From NCBI RefSeq assembly GCF_003627755.1, contig NZ_CP032694.1, positions 3,773,501 to 3,837,500 on the forward strand: DNA of 64,000 bases. Direction: 5' to 3'. This document shows positions 1-9,326 of this stretch, one piece after another. Origin of the DNA: Rhizobium jaguaris (GTDB taxonomy: Bacteria > Pseudomonadota > Alphaproteobacteria > Rhizobiales > Rhizobiaceae). Position numbers and translations under genes: made by a program. Below the pieces are notes generated by a model. The model did no database searches, had not been told where the DNA came from, and worked only from the letters and a program-made list of their open reading frames with translations. The first letter of the stretch is position 1; every line of letters begins with the position of its first letter.

Positions 1-85
1 CGTAACGCGCGTCGGCCAAGCCGACAAATTGCTCGCAGCTTGTCGCGCGTCTGCACATCGCGGTGATTTCGAAGTGAAAATAAAA

Positions 86-161
86 TGGTGCCCAGGGGCG
101 GAATCGAACCACCGACACGCGGATTTTCAATCCGCTGCTCTACCAACTGAGCTACCTGGGC
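86..161 (-). tRNA. tRNA-Phe (GAA)
   Basis: Read on the minus strand this 76-nt stretch folds as a full cloverleaf: acceptor arm GCCCAGG/CCTGGGC, D-arm with AGCTCAGTTGGTAGAGC, a 5-bp anticodon stem around loop TTGAAAA, T-arm with GGTTCGATTCC, and an encoded CCA end. The anticodon GAA reads phenylalanine codons. It stands alone upstream of the window edge, with no tRNA cluster visible. A T-rich run follows the CCA on the minus strand. Confidence 0.97.
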
Positions 162-345
162 ATCCCTGCTTCACGCTGATCGAGAGGTCTTGAAAGACCC
201 TGGGCGGTTGGTTCGCCCCGGAAGCGAGCGGGGTTATAGCATCTTGTTCGCCCATGTCCAGCCGCAAATGACTCTTTTTTGACAGGAAATGGATTTTTGG
301 TAATTCACGAATAAAATGAAAGGGTTCGTCGACTTGGCGGAGCGC

Positions 346-552
346 CTATTCCTCGTCTGGCGCCTTGGTCTCGTCGTCGGCAACAGGAATGGCATAGGAT
401 CCATTCAGCCACCGTGACAGATCGAGCGAGCGGCAGCGATCGGAGCAGAAGGGATAATGCTCGCGCACCGAAGGCCGGCCGCATTCTGCGCAAGCGCGCG
501 TCTTGCGCAGCGGCTCGACCTTTGCGCCCACCTTGATCTTGTCATCTGCCAT
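346..552 (-). CDS. yacG: YacG-family DNA gyrase inhibitor, zinc-binding
   Basis: A 68-aa protein of the YacG family, small zinc proteins known to bind GyrB and inhibit gyrase. Two cysteine pairs form the treble-clef-like zinc site: C21 and C24 in CAECG, and C36 and C40 in FCSDRC. The family signature DLSRWLNGSY follows, and the acidic C-terminal tail is typical. The start at 552 was chosen because an AGGAAGG ribosome site lies 9 nt upstream; another ATG at 561 overlaps the maf stop codon as ATGA, so translation is probably coupled to maf. Length and motifs match the family closely. Confidence 0.93.
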   Translation of the reverse strand: MADDKIKVGAKVEPLRKTRACAECGRPSVREHYPFCSDRCRSLDLSRWLNGSYAIPVADDETKAPDEE

Positions 553-557
553 GACGA

Positions 558-1178
558 TCATCCTTCCTGCCATTCTGCGTAAACGTCGAATCCTTCGCCC
601 GCGAGAAGCAGCATGGTTTCGTAAAGTGGCAATCCAACGACATTCGTATAGGAGCCGATCAGCTTCTGCACGAAGGAGCCGGCAAGCCCCTGGATGCCGT
701 AGGCACCCGCCTTGCCCCGCCACTGGCCGGAGGCGAGATACATGTCGATATCCTTGCCGGACAGCCGCTTGAAGCGAACTTTGGTCTCGACGACCTTCTG
801 GCGCAGTTTGCGGTCAGGCGTGATCAGGCAGATGCCGGTGTAGACGACATGGCTGCGGCCGGAGAGCAGATGCAGCGCGGAAGACGCCTCGTCGACGAAT
901 TCCGCTTTCGGCAGGATCCGCCGGCCGACGGCAACGACCGTATCGGCGGCGAGGATATAACTCCCCTGCCAGGCGACATCACCCTTCACCGCCGCAAACG
1001 CCGCCTCGCCCTTCTCCGCCGAAAGCCGGCGTGCCAACGAACGCGGATGCTCCGACTTCTTCGGGTCCTCATCGATATCCATGGGCATCAGACGCGCCGG
1101 CTCAATTCCTGCCTGATGCAGGATGTCGACGCGGCGCGGCGATCCGGAGGCCAGTATCAGCTTGTGTTTCAGCGCCAT
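558..1178 (-). CDS. maf: Maf-like nucleoside triphosphate pyrophosphatase
   Basis: A 206-aa Maf/HAM1-fold protein. Family members hydrolyse non-canonical or methylated nucleoside triphosphates to monophosphates and pyrophosphate, and were first linked to septum inhibition. The N-terminal substrate loop ILASGSPRR (residues 8-16) is present, as are the central AADTVV with its catalytic Asp and the C-terminal YGIQGLAG motif. It sits between infA and yacG, overlapping the possible yacG start, in an order conserved in Rhizobiales. The sequence does not show whether it prefers dTTP/UTP (YhdE type) or m7GTP (YceF type). Confidence 0.93.
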   Translation of the reverse strand: MALKHKLILASGSPRRVDILHQAGIEPARLMPMDIDEDPKKSEHPRSLARRLSAEKGEAAFAAVKGDVAWQGSYILAADTVVAVGRRILPKAEFVDEASSALHLLSGRSHVVYTGICLITPDRKLRQKVVETKVRFKRLSGKDIDMYLASGQWRGKAGAYGIQGLAGSFVQKLIGSYTNVVGLPLYETMLLLAGEGFDVYAEWQEG

Positions 1179-1235
1179 AAAACCTCGACCGTGACGGGCG
1201 GCAGACGGAGAGCCGGCTCGGATGCGAGCTGCGGA

Positions 1236-1454
1236 CTACTTGAAACGATAGGTGATGCGGCCCTTGGTCAGGTCGTAAGGTGTCATTTCGACAAGCACCT
1301 TGTCGCCGGCGAGAACGCGGATACGGTTCTTGCGCATGCGGCCGGCGGTGTGCGCGATGATCTCGTGCTCGTTTTCCAGCTTCACGCGGAAGGTTGCATT
1401 CGGCAGCAATTCGGTGACGACACCGGGAAATTCAAGGACTTCTTCTTTCGGCAT
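1236..1454 (-). CDS. infA: translation initiation factor IF-1
   Basis: A 72-aa single S1/OB-fold protein that occupies the ribosomal A site during initiation and assists IF-2 and IF-3. The full length is canonical. Family blocks are easily read: [35 protein letters not shown] and the closing GRITYRFK. The ATG at 1454 replaces a longer in-frame reading that begins at 1493; the family begins with MAKEE and here it is MPKEE. It is the first gene of the infA-maf-yacG group. A single copy of this essential gene marks the region as core chromosome. Confidence 0.97.
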   Translation of the reverse strand: MPKEEVLEFPGVVTELLPNATFRVKLENEHEIIAHTAGRMRKNRIRVLAGDKVLVEMTPYDLTKGRITYRFK

Positions 1455-1596
1455 TAAAGCTTCTTTTCCTGTGGGGTTGGTGCCGGCGCCCATGGCAAAA
1501 AGCGAGGCCGCCGGAAATTTGCGCGGAAACTACACAATCGCCGCGGTTTTGTGAACCTCGTTGATCAGGCTTTCTGCATTTGTTTCATTGAGCACT

Positions 1597-2064
1597 CTAA
1601 AGAGAGCCGCGATGCTCCACCAGCCGGCTCTCGATCAGACCAAGAAGATGGTCCCGCACCTCACGGTAAGCATGGAGGATCTGCTCGCGCGTGCCGTCTG
1701 TAGCCGAGGGATCGATGGTCGGCCAATAGATGACATCGACGGCATTTGCGCGCGTCAGTTCGAGAGCCGCGTGATGCGCCTCGGGAGAGAGCGTGATGAT
1801 GACGTCGAAGAAATCATCTTCCAGCTCCTCCAGGGTCCGTGGCTGCCGTCGGCCGAGCGAAAGGCCGATTTCGTTGAGAACGACGTCGACAAAGGGGTTG
1901 CGCTCACCGGCCCGCACGCCCGCCGAGGCGATATAGGTGCCCTGCGGCAGCATTCCACGCGCGATCGCCTCGGCCATCGGCGAGCGGATGGTGTTGAGCC
2001 CGCACATGAAGAGAATGGCGCTCGGCGGCTTCCCCTTATGTTCGATGGCCTTCGGCTGTTCCAT
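1597..2064 (-). CDS. low-molecular-weight phosphatase family protein
   Basis: A 155-aa protein with the LMW protein-tyrosine-phosphatase/arsenate-reductase fold. The P-loop is C21-GLNTI-R27-S, matching the C-X5-R-S signature, and a TIDPSA segment near residue 118 supplies the general-acid Asp-Pro. Family members dephosphorylate phosphotyrosine or reduce arsenate; the sequence does not settle which. The ATG at 2064 follows the UPF0262 stop by 5 nt and is preferred over a TTG at 2082 that would overlap it. It follows hisD and UPF0262 on the same strand, a gene order that is conserved in rhizobia, so it is probably co-transcribed with them. Confidence 0.85.
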   Translation of the reverse strand: MEQPKAIEHKGKPPSAILFMCGLNTIRSPMAEAIARGMLPQGTYIASAGVRAGERNPFVDVVLNEIGLSLGRRQPRTLEELEDDFFDVIITLSPEAHHAALELTRANAVDVIYWPTIDPSATDGTREQILHAYREVRDHLLGLIESRLVEHRGSL

Positions 2065-2069
2065 TGCCG

Positions 2070-2543
2070 TCACCCACGCCAATAGAGCACGCAGACGAGT
2101 GTGAAAAGCCGCCGGGCCGTGTCGAAATCCACGATGATCTTGCCCTTCAGCCGCTCCATCAGCGTCCGCGAGCCTTCATTGTGGATGCCGCGGCGGCCCA
2201 TGTCGATCGCCTCGATGCGGCTGGGGGTGGCCGAGCGAATCGCTTCGTAATAGCTTTCGCAGATCATGAAGTAGTCTTTCACGATCCGGCGAAACGGCGT
2301 CAGCGACAGGATATGGGTGGCGACGACGGCCCCTTGTTCGGTTCGGATATCGAAGACGAGCTTCTGGTCCACAAGCGACAGGTTCAACTGGTACGGCCCG
2401 CCGTCATGGCCGACGGGCTCGAAGCTGTTTTCCTCGATCAGGTCGAAAATGGCGACGGCGCGCTCATGTTCGACATCGGGCGTCGAACGGCCGATCGTGT
2501 CGTCCAGGACCACGTCGCTCAGCCGGAAAACGCCGTCAGTCAT
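2070..2543 (-). CDS. UPF0262 family protein
   Basis: A 157-aa cytoplasmic protein of the uncharacterised UPF0262 family, which is restricted largely to alphaproteobacteria. Family blocks include [20 protein letters not shown] near the N-terminus and [19 protein letters not shown] in the middle. There is no signal peptide or membrane segment. It starts 4 nt after the hisD stop, so it is translated from the hisD transcript. No function is established. The constant linkage with hisD suggests co-transcription rather than a proven role in histidine synthesis. Confidence 0.9.
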   Translation of the reverse strand: MTDGVFRLSDVVLDDTIGRSTPDVEHERAVAIFDLIEENSFEPVGHDGGPYQLNLSLVDQKLVFDIRTEQGAVVATHILSLTPFRRIVKDYFMICESYYEAIRSATPSRIEAIDMGRRGIHNEGSRTLMERLKGKIIVDFDTARRLFTLVCVLYWRG

Positions 2544-2546
2544 GCC

Positions 2547-3845
2547 CTACCCCTCTAGATTGAGGCGGATCGCAACGGATCGCGCATGGGCATCGAGCCC
2601 TTCGGAATTGGCGAGCGCGATCGCCGCCGGCCCAAGCACGCGCAACTGCTCGGGGCCAAGTCTGAGGATCGACGTGCGCTTGACGAAATCGAGCACGGAA
2701 AGGCCGGACGAAAAGCGGGCGGAGCGGGCCGTCGGCAGCACGTGATTGGAGCCGCCGACATAGTCGCCGATCACTTCCGGGGTATGACGTCCGACGAAGA
2801 TCGCACCGGCATTGCGAACACCGGCAAGCAGCATATCGGGATCGTCGACGGCGAGCTCGAGATGCTCTGCCGCGATGCGGTTGGCGAGCGGAATGGCCAG
2901 CTTCAGATCGGAAACCAGGATAATGGCGCCGAAATCCCGCCAGCTCGCGGCCGCCGTCTGCGACCGGCCGAGCTGCTTGAGCTGCCGCTCGACGGCACCT
3001 TCCACGGCCTTGCCCAGCGCCGCATCATCGGTGATCAGGATCGATTGCGCGCCCTCGTCATGCTCCGCCTGCGCCAGCAGATCGGCGGCGAGCCAGTCCG
3101 GATCGTTGTGCTTATCGGCGATGACGAGCACTTCGGAGGGGCCTGCGATCATGTCGATGCCGACAGTACCGAAAACCTGCCGCTTGGCAGCGGCGACATA
3201 GGCATTGCCGGGGCCGGTGATCTTGGCGACCGGGGCGATCGTCTCGGTGCCATAGGCAAGTGCCGCAATCGCTTGCGCACCGCCGATGCGGTAAATCTCC
3301 TCGACGCCCGCCATGCGGGCGGCGGCCAGTACCGCTGGATTAATCGCGCCGCCCATCGTCGGCACGGTGATGACGATGCGTTCGACGCCGGCGACCTTGG
3401 CAGGCACCGCATTCATCAGGACCGAGCTCGGATAGCTTGCGGTGCCGCCTGGCACATAGAGGCCGACCGCTTCGATCGCCGTCCAGCGCGAGCCGAGGCC
3501 GACGCCGAGTTCGTCTTCATAAATGTCGTCCTTCGGCAATTGCCGGCGATGATGCGATTCAATGCGGGTGGCGGCGACCTTGAGGGCACCCAGCACCTCG
3601 GCGGGGACGGCTGCGATCGCCGCGTCGATCTCCGCTTCAGTGACACGCATGGGCGTCGTGGCGAAATCGATGCCCTCGAATTTCCTGGAATAGTCTGCAA
3701 GAGCCGCGTCGCCTCGCGCCCGCACATCATCGATTATGGCCCGTACGACGGCATTTACATCCTCGGACACTTCCCGCTTGGTCGTCAGGAAAGCGGCGAA
3801 CAGCTGTTCGAATCCTTCCGACGCCTGATCCAGCCAGATAGCCAA
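2547..3845 (-). CDS. hisD: histidinol dehydrogenase
   Basis: A 432-aa enzyme for the last two steps of histidine synthesis, oxidising L-histidinol to L-histidine with two NAD and a zinc ion. The NAD-binding GPGNAYVAAAKRQVFG block, the zinc/substrate Gln-His in LLAQAEHDEGAQS, the catalytic Glu-His in AAEHLELAV and the C-terminal His in GLDAHARS are all present. Length is normal. The start is a TTG at 3845 preceded by an AAAGGA ribosome site; this is the only reading that gives the family N-terminus. It heads a tight group with UPF0262 and the LMW phosphatase. Confidence 0.96.
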   Translation of the reverse strand: MAIWLDQASEGFEQLFAAFLTTKREVSEDVNAVVRAIIDDVRARGDAALADYSRKFEGIDFATTPMRVTEAEIDAAIAAVPAEVLGALKVAATRIESHHRRQLPKDDIYEDELGVGLGSRWTAIEAVGLYVPGGTASYPSSVLMNAVPAKVAGVERIVITVPTMGGAINPAVLAAARMAGVEEIYRIGGAQAIAALAYGTETIAPVAKITGPGNAYVAAAKRQVFGTVGIDMIAGPSEVLVIADKHNDPDWLAADLLAQAEHDEGAQSILITDDAALGKAVEGAVERQLKQLGRSQTAAASWRDFGAIILVSDLKLAIPLANRIAAEHLELAVDDPDMLLAGVRNAGAIFVGRHTPEVIGDYVGGSNHVLPTARSARFSSGLSVLDFVKRTSILRLGPEQLRVLGPAAIALANSEGLDAHARSVAIRLNLEG

Positions 3846-3908
3846 CGCTGATAATCCTTTTACATCGAGGCCGCCTCAAGCGACCGACACTCGTTTGTCG
3901 TCCGGCTG

Positions 3909-4349
3909 CTAGGCTTCGTCCGGATGACTGGGCTTGTTAGCCGTTTCCCACGCGCCGCCGATATCTGCAAGCTGAACTTCGATGCATTCGACATCGAGCG
4001 CGATCGTCGCGTTGCCGGCCAGCGTCAGCTCGATCGTGCCATCCGGCCCCTCGCCTTTCGGATCGAAGCGGATGGCGAGCAGCGACAGAACCTCGTCGCG
4101 CCGGCGCCGGTCGACACCGCTGGAGCGTACCGCCAGCACCCGCTTGAACACCAGCGCCGAACGATGACGCTCGAACGCCTTGTCCTTTTGATCCGACAGT
4201 TCCCAGACGAAACGGTTGGCGGCAAGCGAAAACTGCCCGAGCTTCGGCGCATAGCTCGTGTCGCCAATCTTGAAGACACTGTCCTGCATATGCGCAGAGA
4301 TGACGCCCAAGTCTTCGTTGTCGAGTGCCATTAGCTTGAGATTGGTCAT
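3909..4349 (-). CDS. DUF2948 family protein
   Basis: A 146-aa soluble protein of the DUF2948 family, of unknown function and common in Rhizobiales. Visible features are the conserved N-terminus LKLMALDNEDLGVISAHMQD, a central RFVWE strand and the FDPKGEGPDGTIELTLAG block. There are no cysteines of note apart from one in VECIEV, no signal sequence and no membrane segment. The ATG at 4349 gives the family N-terminus; an upstream in-frame extension to 4430 lacks conservation. It lies between murA and hisD and may be read from the murA side. Confidence 0.85.
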   Translation of the reverse strand: MTNLKLMALDNEDLGVISAHMQDSVFKIGDTSYAPKLGQFSLAANRFVWELSDQKDKAFERHRSALVFKRVLAVRSSGVDRRRRDEVLSLLAIRFDPKGEGPDGTIELTLAGNATIALDVECIEVQLADIGGAWETANKPSHPDEA

Positions 4350-4495
4350 TCGCCTGATATCCCCGATCGCCGACAAGAAATGCCGATAGCGGCATTTCTC
4401 CCGTGATGGAAATAGGATGCGGGCGGGCAAGACGCAACCGGAGAAAACGAGCTTCTCCAGTCTCTTTTTATGAGCCGCTTTTGAGAGCCGAGGAA

Positions 4496-5788
4496 TCAGT
4501 CGCTGATGCGTTCGACCATGGCGCCGCAGCGCGTCAGCTTTTCTTCCAGCCGCTCGAAGCCGCGGTCGAGATGGTAGACGCGCGACACCAGCGTTTCGCC
4601 CTCGGCAGCGAGGCCGGCAATGACCAGGGACACGGAAGCGCGAAGGTCCGTCGCCATGACCGGCGCGCCCTTCAGCCGCTCGACGCCCTCGATCTTGGCG
4701 GTCTGGCCGGAAAGCGAGATCTTCGCGCCGAGGCGGGCGAGTTCCTGGACATGCATGAAGCGGTTTTCGAAGATCGTCTCGGTGATGTGCGACGTGCCGG
4801 TCGAGCGCGTCATCAGCGCCATGAACTGCGCCTGCAGGTCGGTCGGGAAGCCCGGGAAGGGATCGGTGACGATATCGACCGGCTTGATGCCGCCGCCGTT
4901 GCGCTGCACGCGGATGCCGTTATTGGTCGCCGAAACATCGGCGCCGGCGCGGCGCAGGCTTTCCAGCGCCGTGTCGAGCAGCGCCATGTCGGTGTTTTCC
5001 AGCCGGACATCGCCGCCGGCCATGGCTACCGCCATGGCATAGGTGCCGGTCTCGATGCGATCCGGCAGGACGCGGTGACGCGCGCCGGAGAGTGAGGTGA
5101 CGCCTTCGATGGTGATCGTGCTGGTACCGGCGCCGGAAATCTTGGCGCCCATGGCAATGAGGCAATTGGCGAGATCGACGATTTCGGGCTCGCGCGCCGC
5201 ATTGCCGATCACCGTCGTGCCGCGGGCAAGCGTTGCCGCCATCATCATCACATGCGTCGCACCGACGGAAACCTTCGGGAAGACATAGCGCGTGCCGATC
5301 AAGCCGCCCTTCGGCGCGGTGGCATTGATATAGCCGCCATCGATTTCCATGGTGGCGCCAAGCGCCGTCAGGCCCTCGATGAAGAGGTCGACCGGGCGCG
5401 TGCCGATCGCGCAGCCGCCCGGCAGCGACACGCGCGCCTGGCCCTCGCGAGCAAGCAGCGGCCCGATGACCCAGAAGCTGGCGCGCATCTTGGCGACCAG
5501 CTCATAGGGCGCCGTCGTGTCGGCGATGGTGCGGCAGGTGAAATGGATGGTGCGGGAATAGCCGTCTTCCTGACGCTCTCGCCGGCCGTTGACGGCGACA
5601 TCGACGCCATGATTGCCGAGGATGCGCATCAGAAGCTCGACGTCGGCGAGATGCGGCACGTTTTCGAGCGTCAGCGTATCGCTGGTGAGCAGCGAAGCGA
5701 TCATCAGAGGCAGAGCCGCATTCTTGGCGCCGGAGATCGGAATGATACCGTTGAGCTCGTTGCCGCCGACAATCCTGATACGATCCAT
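4496..5788 (-). CDS. murA: UDP-N-acetylglucosamine 1-carboxyvinyltransferase
   Basis: A 430-aa MurA that transfers enolpyruvate from PEP to UDP-GlcNAc, the first committed step of peptidoglycan synthesis. K22-N23 in GAKNAALP binds substrate, and C126 in [13 protein letters not shown] is the nucleophile that fosfomycin alkylates; a Cys here predicts the usual fosfomycin-sensitive form. The [12 protein letters not shown] and [15 protein letters not shown] blocks of the second domain are intact. Length is full. It starts at ATG 5788 after an upstream AT-rich leader, which suggests its own promoter in the gap from 5789 to 5929. Confidence 0.97.
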   Translation of the reverse strand: MDRIRIVGGNELNGIIPISGAKNAALPLMIASLLTSDTLTLENVPHLADVELLMRILGNHGVDVAVNGRRERQEDGYSRTIHFTCRTIADTTAPYELVAKMRASFWVIGPLLAREGQARVSLPGGCAIGTRPVDLFIEGLTALGATMEIDGGYINATAPKGGLIGTRYVFPKVSVGATHVMMMAATLARGTTVIGNAAREPEIVDLANCLIAMGAKISGAGTSTITIEGVTSLSGARHRVLPDRIETGTYAMAVAMAGGDVRLENTDMALLDTALESLRRAGADVSATNNGIRVQRNGGGIKPVDIVTDPFPGFPTDLQAQFMALMTRSTGTSHITETIFENRFMHVQELARLGAKISLSGQTAKIEGVERLKGAPVMATDLRASVSLVIAGLAAEGETLVSRVYHLDRGFERLEEKLTRCGAMVERISD

Positions 5789-5929
5789 ATATGACTACGG
5801 GCGGGGCCCGCCTTTCCTGAAGTTCCGTGCGCCAAATTCCACGCGTTTGGGGAGAAAGCGCTGTTTAGACGAAATAGATTAACGCATCAATTCGTTTGAT
5901 GGCTCTTTGATGATGGGCGACATCAATCA

Positions 5930-6199
5930 TTACGATTCGTCCATTTTTGCGGCGGCATCCTTCGCATCGGACGAATTTGCTGCGGGAAGCCCATCCGTCT
6001 CATCCGCCTGGCCCGCGCGGCGCGCCCTCACCTGCTGCTTGCGGCGCGTAAGATTTTCCCGCAGCTTCTGCGCCGCCCGCTCCCGACGCCGCTCCGCCTC
6101 GATATTCAGCTTCGCGCCCGCGCCTTGCCTCTCTCCGCCAGTCGTCAAACCGCCTTGCGAGATCGGCTCATCACCAGTTTTCGTCTTATCCGCACACAT
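5930..6199 (-). CDS. small charged hypothetical protein
   Basis: An 89-aa protein, not assigned to a named family. It has a flexible Gly-rich N-terminus, then a helix rich in Arg, Glu and Lys centred on LNIEAERRRERAAQKL that could form a short coiled coil or bind nucleic acid, then an acidic disordered tail. The ATG at 6199 follows the run GGAAGGGG; a longer reading to 6301 runs into the region before tRNA-Thr and is less likely. It stays beside murA and tRNA-Thr in related rhizobia as far as I recall, which supports a real gene. Function unknown. Confidence 0.6.
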   Translation of the reverse strand: MCADKTKTGDEPISQGGLTTGGERQGAGAKLNIEAERRRERAAQKLRENLTRRKQQVRARRAGQADETDGLPAANSSDAKDAAAKMDES

Positions 6200-6354
6200 C
6201 CCCTTCCCATATCCGAAATCCCCAGCCTTCAAAAGACCGACACAATTTTTCCCGCGATCTTTCGCCGAACTTGAAATTTGCGGCTTGCACTTACCTCTCA
6301 CCTATGGCAATAGCCGCCTCGCCCAACACGGCGCACCGACTGGCGCCACGGTTT

Positions 6355-6429
6355 GCTGCTATAGCTCAGGGGTAGAGCACTCCCTTGGTAAGGGAGAGGC
6401 CGAGAGTTCAAATCTCTCTAGCAGCACCA
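6355..6429 (+). tRNA. tRNA-Thr (GGT)
   Basis: A 75-nt cloverleaf: acceptor GCTGCTA/TAGCAGC, D-arm AGCTCAGGGGTAGAGC, anticodon stem CTCCC/GGGAG around TTGGTAA giving anticodon GGT, T-arm GAGAGTTCAAATCTCTC, and an encoded CCA. It marks the left border of the AT-richer accessory patch at 6430-9480, and tRNA genes are common integration targets, but no integrase gene and no second copy of the tRNA 3' end is visible in the window. Confidence 0.97.
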
Positions 6430-6519
6430 GTTTTCTTCTTTGTCTTTCAAAGATTTACTCATACGAAGCACGGCATAATTGCGTGTAACTCCACCTAAAT
6501 GCACGGAACACAGCGTGAA

Positions 6520-6540
6520 TTGCACGGATTATCCGTGCAA
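6520..6540. repeat. perfect 21-bp palindrome after tRNA-Thr
   Basis: Arms TTGCACGGAT and ATCCGTGCAA are perfectly complementary around a single T. A further half-site TGCACGG lies about 20 bp upstream at 6500-6506. No T-run follows, so it is not a standard terminator for the tRNA. It could be a protein-binding site or the relic of an attachment or recombination site, since it sits between tRNA-Thr and the accessory genes. Confidence 0.6.
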
Positions 6541-6672
6541 TATCGGCGCGCAATGTTGGATGGATGTTCTCAAGAGTGCGCGGCCGGAGCTCTTCCTCCG
6601 CGCATAGGATGACTTGTGGACAGTTGCATGCCGCCCGAATAACCTCGCTCTAGCGTTTCAGAGGGCGAGCAA

Positions 6673-7236
6673 ATGCGTTACATATGGGATAGGCTCCGGG
6701 CATTACCAAAGGACTTGGATCTGGTGGCTTGGGCTGCTCTTATCGTCTCATGCGCCGCATTGTATACCTCGGTGAGACAGGCGAGCGTGATGACGGAAGC
6801 CCTGACCTCCTCAGACCGAAACCGACTGGTCGAGCAAGCAATGGAGAGCACATTCGCTATCTGCGATCAATTTAGCGCATTGGCGGAACCAACCTACGGC
6901 AAACGAAACCCTCCCATGCCTGTTGATTTTGACGCCCTGTTTTCTAGAGCCAGGCAAAATTGGAGATATGCCGCATTTTGGCTCAAGGAAGATCAGGCTA
7001 GACAAGCAATGATCTATCTGACGGAAATTACCTCCTTGAAGGCTGACTCAGGGTTCGATGCAGCTTATTCAGATTATTTATCCGCGAGAAACGAGAGTAG
7101 CCCACAAGAGCGAATCGAAGTCTATCGCAAGTACAGCTTGGCCTGCCAGAAAAGCGCTGTCGACATCTTTGCTGCCGTCATGGACAATCCTGGGATAGGG
7201 CGCTCCATTGGTGAGTTTCTCCCGGCATTCAATTAA
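6673..7236 (+). CDS. hypothetical membrane-anchored protein
   Basis: A 187-aa protein I do not recognise. One hydrophobic segment at about residues 17-33 (VAWAALIVSCAALYTS) follows a basic N-terminus and would anchor it in the inner membrane. The rest is a mostly helical soluble domain with scattered Trp and Tyr and ends in IGRSIGEFLPAFN. The ATG at 6673 follows GAGGGCGAGC. It is the first of three unrecognised genes in a patch with lower GC than the surroundings, next to tRNA-Thr, which suggests recent acquisition. No enzymatic motif is visible. Confidence 0.7.
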   Translation: MRYIWDRLRALPKDLDLVAWAALIVSCAALYTSVRQASVMTEALTSSDRNRLVEQAMESTFAICDQFSALAEPTYGKRNPPMPVDFDALFSRARQNWRYAAFWLKEDQARQAMIYLTEITSLKADSGFDAAYSDYLSARNESSPQERIEVYRKYSLACQKSAVDIFAAVMDNPGIGRSIGEFLPAFN

Positions 7237-7657
7237 GCCCGCAAAAAGCGGATTGGTTAGTGAGCAACAGCTTGGAAAGCTCGACCCAACTGAACATAGC
7301 CAAGCCCCTTTGCCGTAAAACTGCGCCGATCCGACGTGAAATCGCGCAATGATCTCAATAGGGTTGTAAAACGACCTGCGACGTTTGGCCCACGCCGATC
7401 AATGTTACGGCTTTCCCCCTTTGAATCATGATCTACGCGAGTGCGAAATCCTCAAATTGATGAATGATCCGAGTGAGAACTGCCGATCATAGCGTTACGC
7501 CAGATTTATGGGTCCTGAGCCTAGCTAGGAGGCTTAAGTTGTGCCGCCAACAAAAAAGCAACGTGACATTGGCGATAAATAAGATCATTATAATAATGGG
7601 ACAGGGCATCATCCAGAACGGGTTTTATTTGGCGTCACAACAAGAGGGGCGACGCTT
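7237..7657. other. 421-bp gap without a supported gene
   Basis: AT-richer spacer between two accessory genes. An open frame at 7464-7778 runs out of frame into the start of the next gene and has Arg/Leu-rich composition typical of a shadow frame. I see no tRNA, long hairpin or repeat here. The promoter for the 7658 gene should lie in this gap, but no convincing -35/-10 pair stands out. Confidence 0.5.
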
Positions 7658-8638
7658 GTGGGAACATTTGGCTCGACGTTGTTTGGCGTTGGCGCAGTTG
7701 ACCTGCGGAGTTTCTGCGCGGCTATGCTTACCCCAACGCTTGGCTTTGCTTTCCTCTATCTTCTCGGTCGCCCATTAAAGAAACTTCCCGTTATTGACGT
7801 TGAGTCTGACTATCGTCCTCCTCGGTGGGTGCTTCCTATTTTCGCATTGGGGTCGATATTCTTTCTTTCTCTTGCTTTTTCATGTTCGTTATTTCTCGAT
7901 TTGTTAAAAATGAGTCCAAGTGATACGGATTTCCTTCAGATGTACGAACGAGAAATTGCTGTGACGAAGGAGCCCATCACTGAGCCTTTGTCCAAAGCTT
8001 CAATTAAGTTAGATTCCTACGACGGGTTCAGTACATTCGAGTTTTTCTTTAATGGATACAGGATATTTAGTAGCGAGGTGAACTGCTTGATGCAGTATCA
8101 GTGTCACAAGCCTTCGCAATTCCTCGACACTGAGTTCAATGTAGCGACTAATAACATACTGGACAGCTCACTGCATAACATTAGAGAAAAATATGAGCTT
8201 CCGCATGAAGAATCTATTTTGCAGCTCCTTGTTCCAGGCGATAATTACTTGGACATAATATCGTCAAACTCAGGTATCGGTGATTGCAGCCTTCGCGGGA
8301 CAATTTCTTTGAGCACTGAAAGCTCGAATATTCAAAAGATCTTCAACATTACTCCAGCGTCTGGAAAATCTTCGAGTAATGAAGCTGACAATATTGAATT
8401 TATTGATTTTCCTAGCTACGGCAACGGAGAGACCGCTGACCCGCTGCATATTGCCCCCTACATGACGCTAAGTGCCGATCCTTCCTACCGAGTCTGCGAG
8501 AGACTGCACTTCAAAATGAACCTCGCCCCAACAGCCATTCCTGCCAACATATCTGACATCGCGAACTGGAGCCGCTGGGCTCAGGCGAGTCTGAGCCGAA
8601 AACGTTGTGAGATTCTGAATGGAGCCGTCTGCAACTGA
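7658..8638 (+). CDS. hypothetical membrane protein with large extracytoplasmic domain
   Basis: A 326-aa protein of no recognised family. Two hydrophobic segments lie near the N-terminus (about residues 20-37 and 57-84), leaving a C-terminal domain of roughly 240 residues, probably periplasmic, rich in Ser/Asn with several cysteines (CLMQYQC, GDCSL, VCERL, RKRCE, AVC) that could form disulfides. The start is GTG at 7658, backed by AGAGGGG 8 nt upstream. Its 3' end overlaps the next gene by 20 nt, so the two are translated together. Codon use is more AT-rich than neighbouring core genes. Confidence 0.65.
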   Translation: MGTFGSTLFGVGAVDLRSFCAAMLTPTLGFAFLYLLGRPLKKLPVIDVESDYRPPRWVLPIFALGSIFFLSLAFSCSLFLDLLKMSPSDTDFLQMYEREIAVTKEPITEPLSKASIKLDSYDGFSTFEFFFNGYRIFSSEVNCLMQYQCHKPSQFLDTEFNVATNNILDSSLHNIREKYELPHEESILQLLVPGDNYLDIISSNSGIGDCSLRGTISLSTESSNIQKIFNITPASGKSSSNEADNIEFIDFPSYGNGETADPLHIAPYMTLSADPSYRVCERLHFKMNLAPTAIPANISDIANWSRWAQASLSRKRCEILNGAVCN

Positions 8639-9326
8639 TGCGCCAGAGCGCAAGCATGCACCAAACCGCAAGCCCGCAAGCAAGATGGCAAGTCGGCGAG
8701 CACGTAAGCACGTAATTGGCGCGCTTTTAAGCTTAATCATAGGCACGGCAAGCGGCTTTCCAATCGTATATTTTTTCGGCGAGTGGCTACCTCCTGCCGA
8801 ACCTCACATCATTGCCGGGACGGGAAGAATTGAAGAGATACGCATGCCGGAAGGCGCTCGGAAAAAGGTGGACGTAAGGAAGTTCATAATAGCAGGAGGC
8901 GACGCGGATGATTTCGGGCGAATATATATAAACAACTACCTGGTAAATAGCGGCGAATCGCCAACAAAGCTATTCAACTCTACCAATCCCGCTGGCACTT
9001 CTGCAAGAAGTGACGCGATTAAGTACGCAGTTATTCGGAATGACTTCATGATTGAGGACAAAGATGTGACGGTATTCCTTAGAAGAGGTGACAACTATGT
9101 CGTCCGAGAGCTTGAGAATTCCATTTTCGGAACTTGTGTTGGAGGGATAAGAATCGAAGTGAACGGAGCCACTCTCGAGCATTTTCCGCAGACAATGCCA
9201 GATAATTTTTACGTCGAACCAGGCGTATCTAATTCGGTGCTTGCCCAAAAATTCGAACAAGCGGGGATCGGAGCCTTGTCAGACGCTGTTTGTGCCAGGC
9301 GCATATATCACTTTAGGCTCGAATAG
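8619..9326 (+). CDS. hypothetical single-pass membrane protein
   Basis: A 235-aa protein of unknown family. A basic N-terminus (about residues 12-31, rich in Lys and Arg) precedes one transmembrane segment (about residues 33-54, IGALLSLIIGTASGFPIVYFF), so the remaining 180 residues should lie outside the cytoplasm. That part looks beta-rich and carries two cysteines, in FGTCVGG and AVCARR. The start overlaps the end of the preceding gene by 20 nt, arguing that both proteins act together at the membrane. The AT-rich composition matches the rest of the accessory patch. Confidence 0.65.
   Translation: MEPSATDAPERKHAPNRKPASKMASRRARKHVIGALLSLIIGTASGFPIVYFFGEWLPPAEPHIIAGTGRIEEIRMPEGARKKVDVRKFIIAGGDADDFGRIYINNYLVNSGESPTKLFNSTNPAGTSARSDAIKYAVIRNDFMIEDKDVTVFLRRGDNYVVRELENSIFGTCVGGIRIEVNGATLEHFPQTMPDNFYVEPGVSNSVLAQKFEQAGIGALSDAVCARRIYHFRLE

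Noticed and set aside
2586..3851. Long open frame on the plus strand opposite hisD
   Set aside because: It mirrors hisD codon by codon in a GC-rich genome, has Arg/Asp/Gly-rich composition and no domain.
7464..7778. Open frame before the 7658 membrane gene
   Set aside because: Overlaps the real start in another frame and is Arg/Leu/Gln-rich with no ribosome site; a frameshift joining the two is not supported by the hydropathy pattern.
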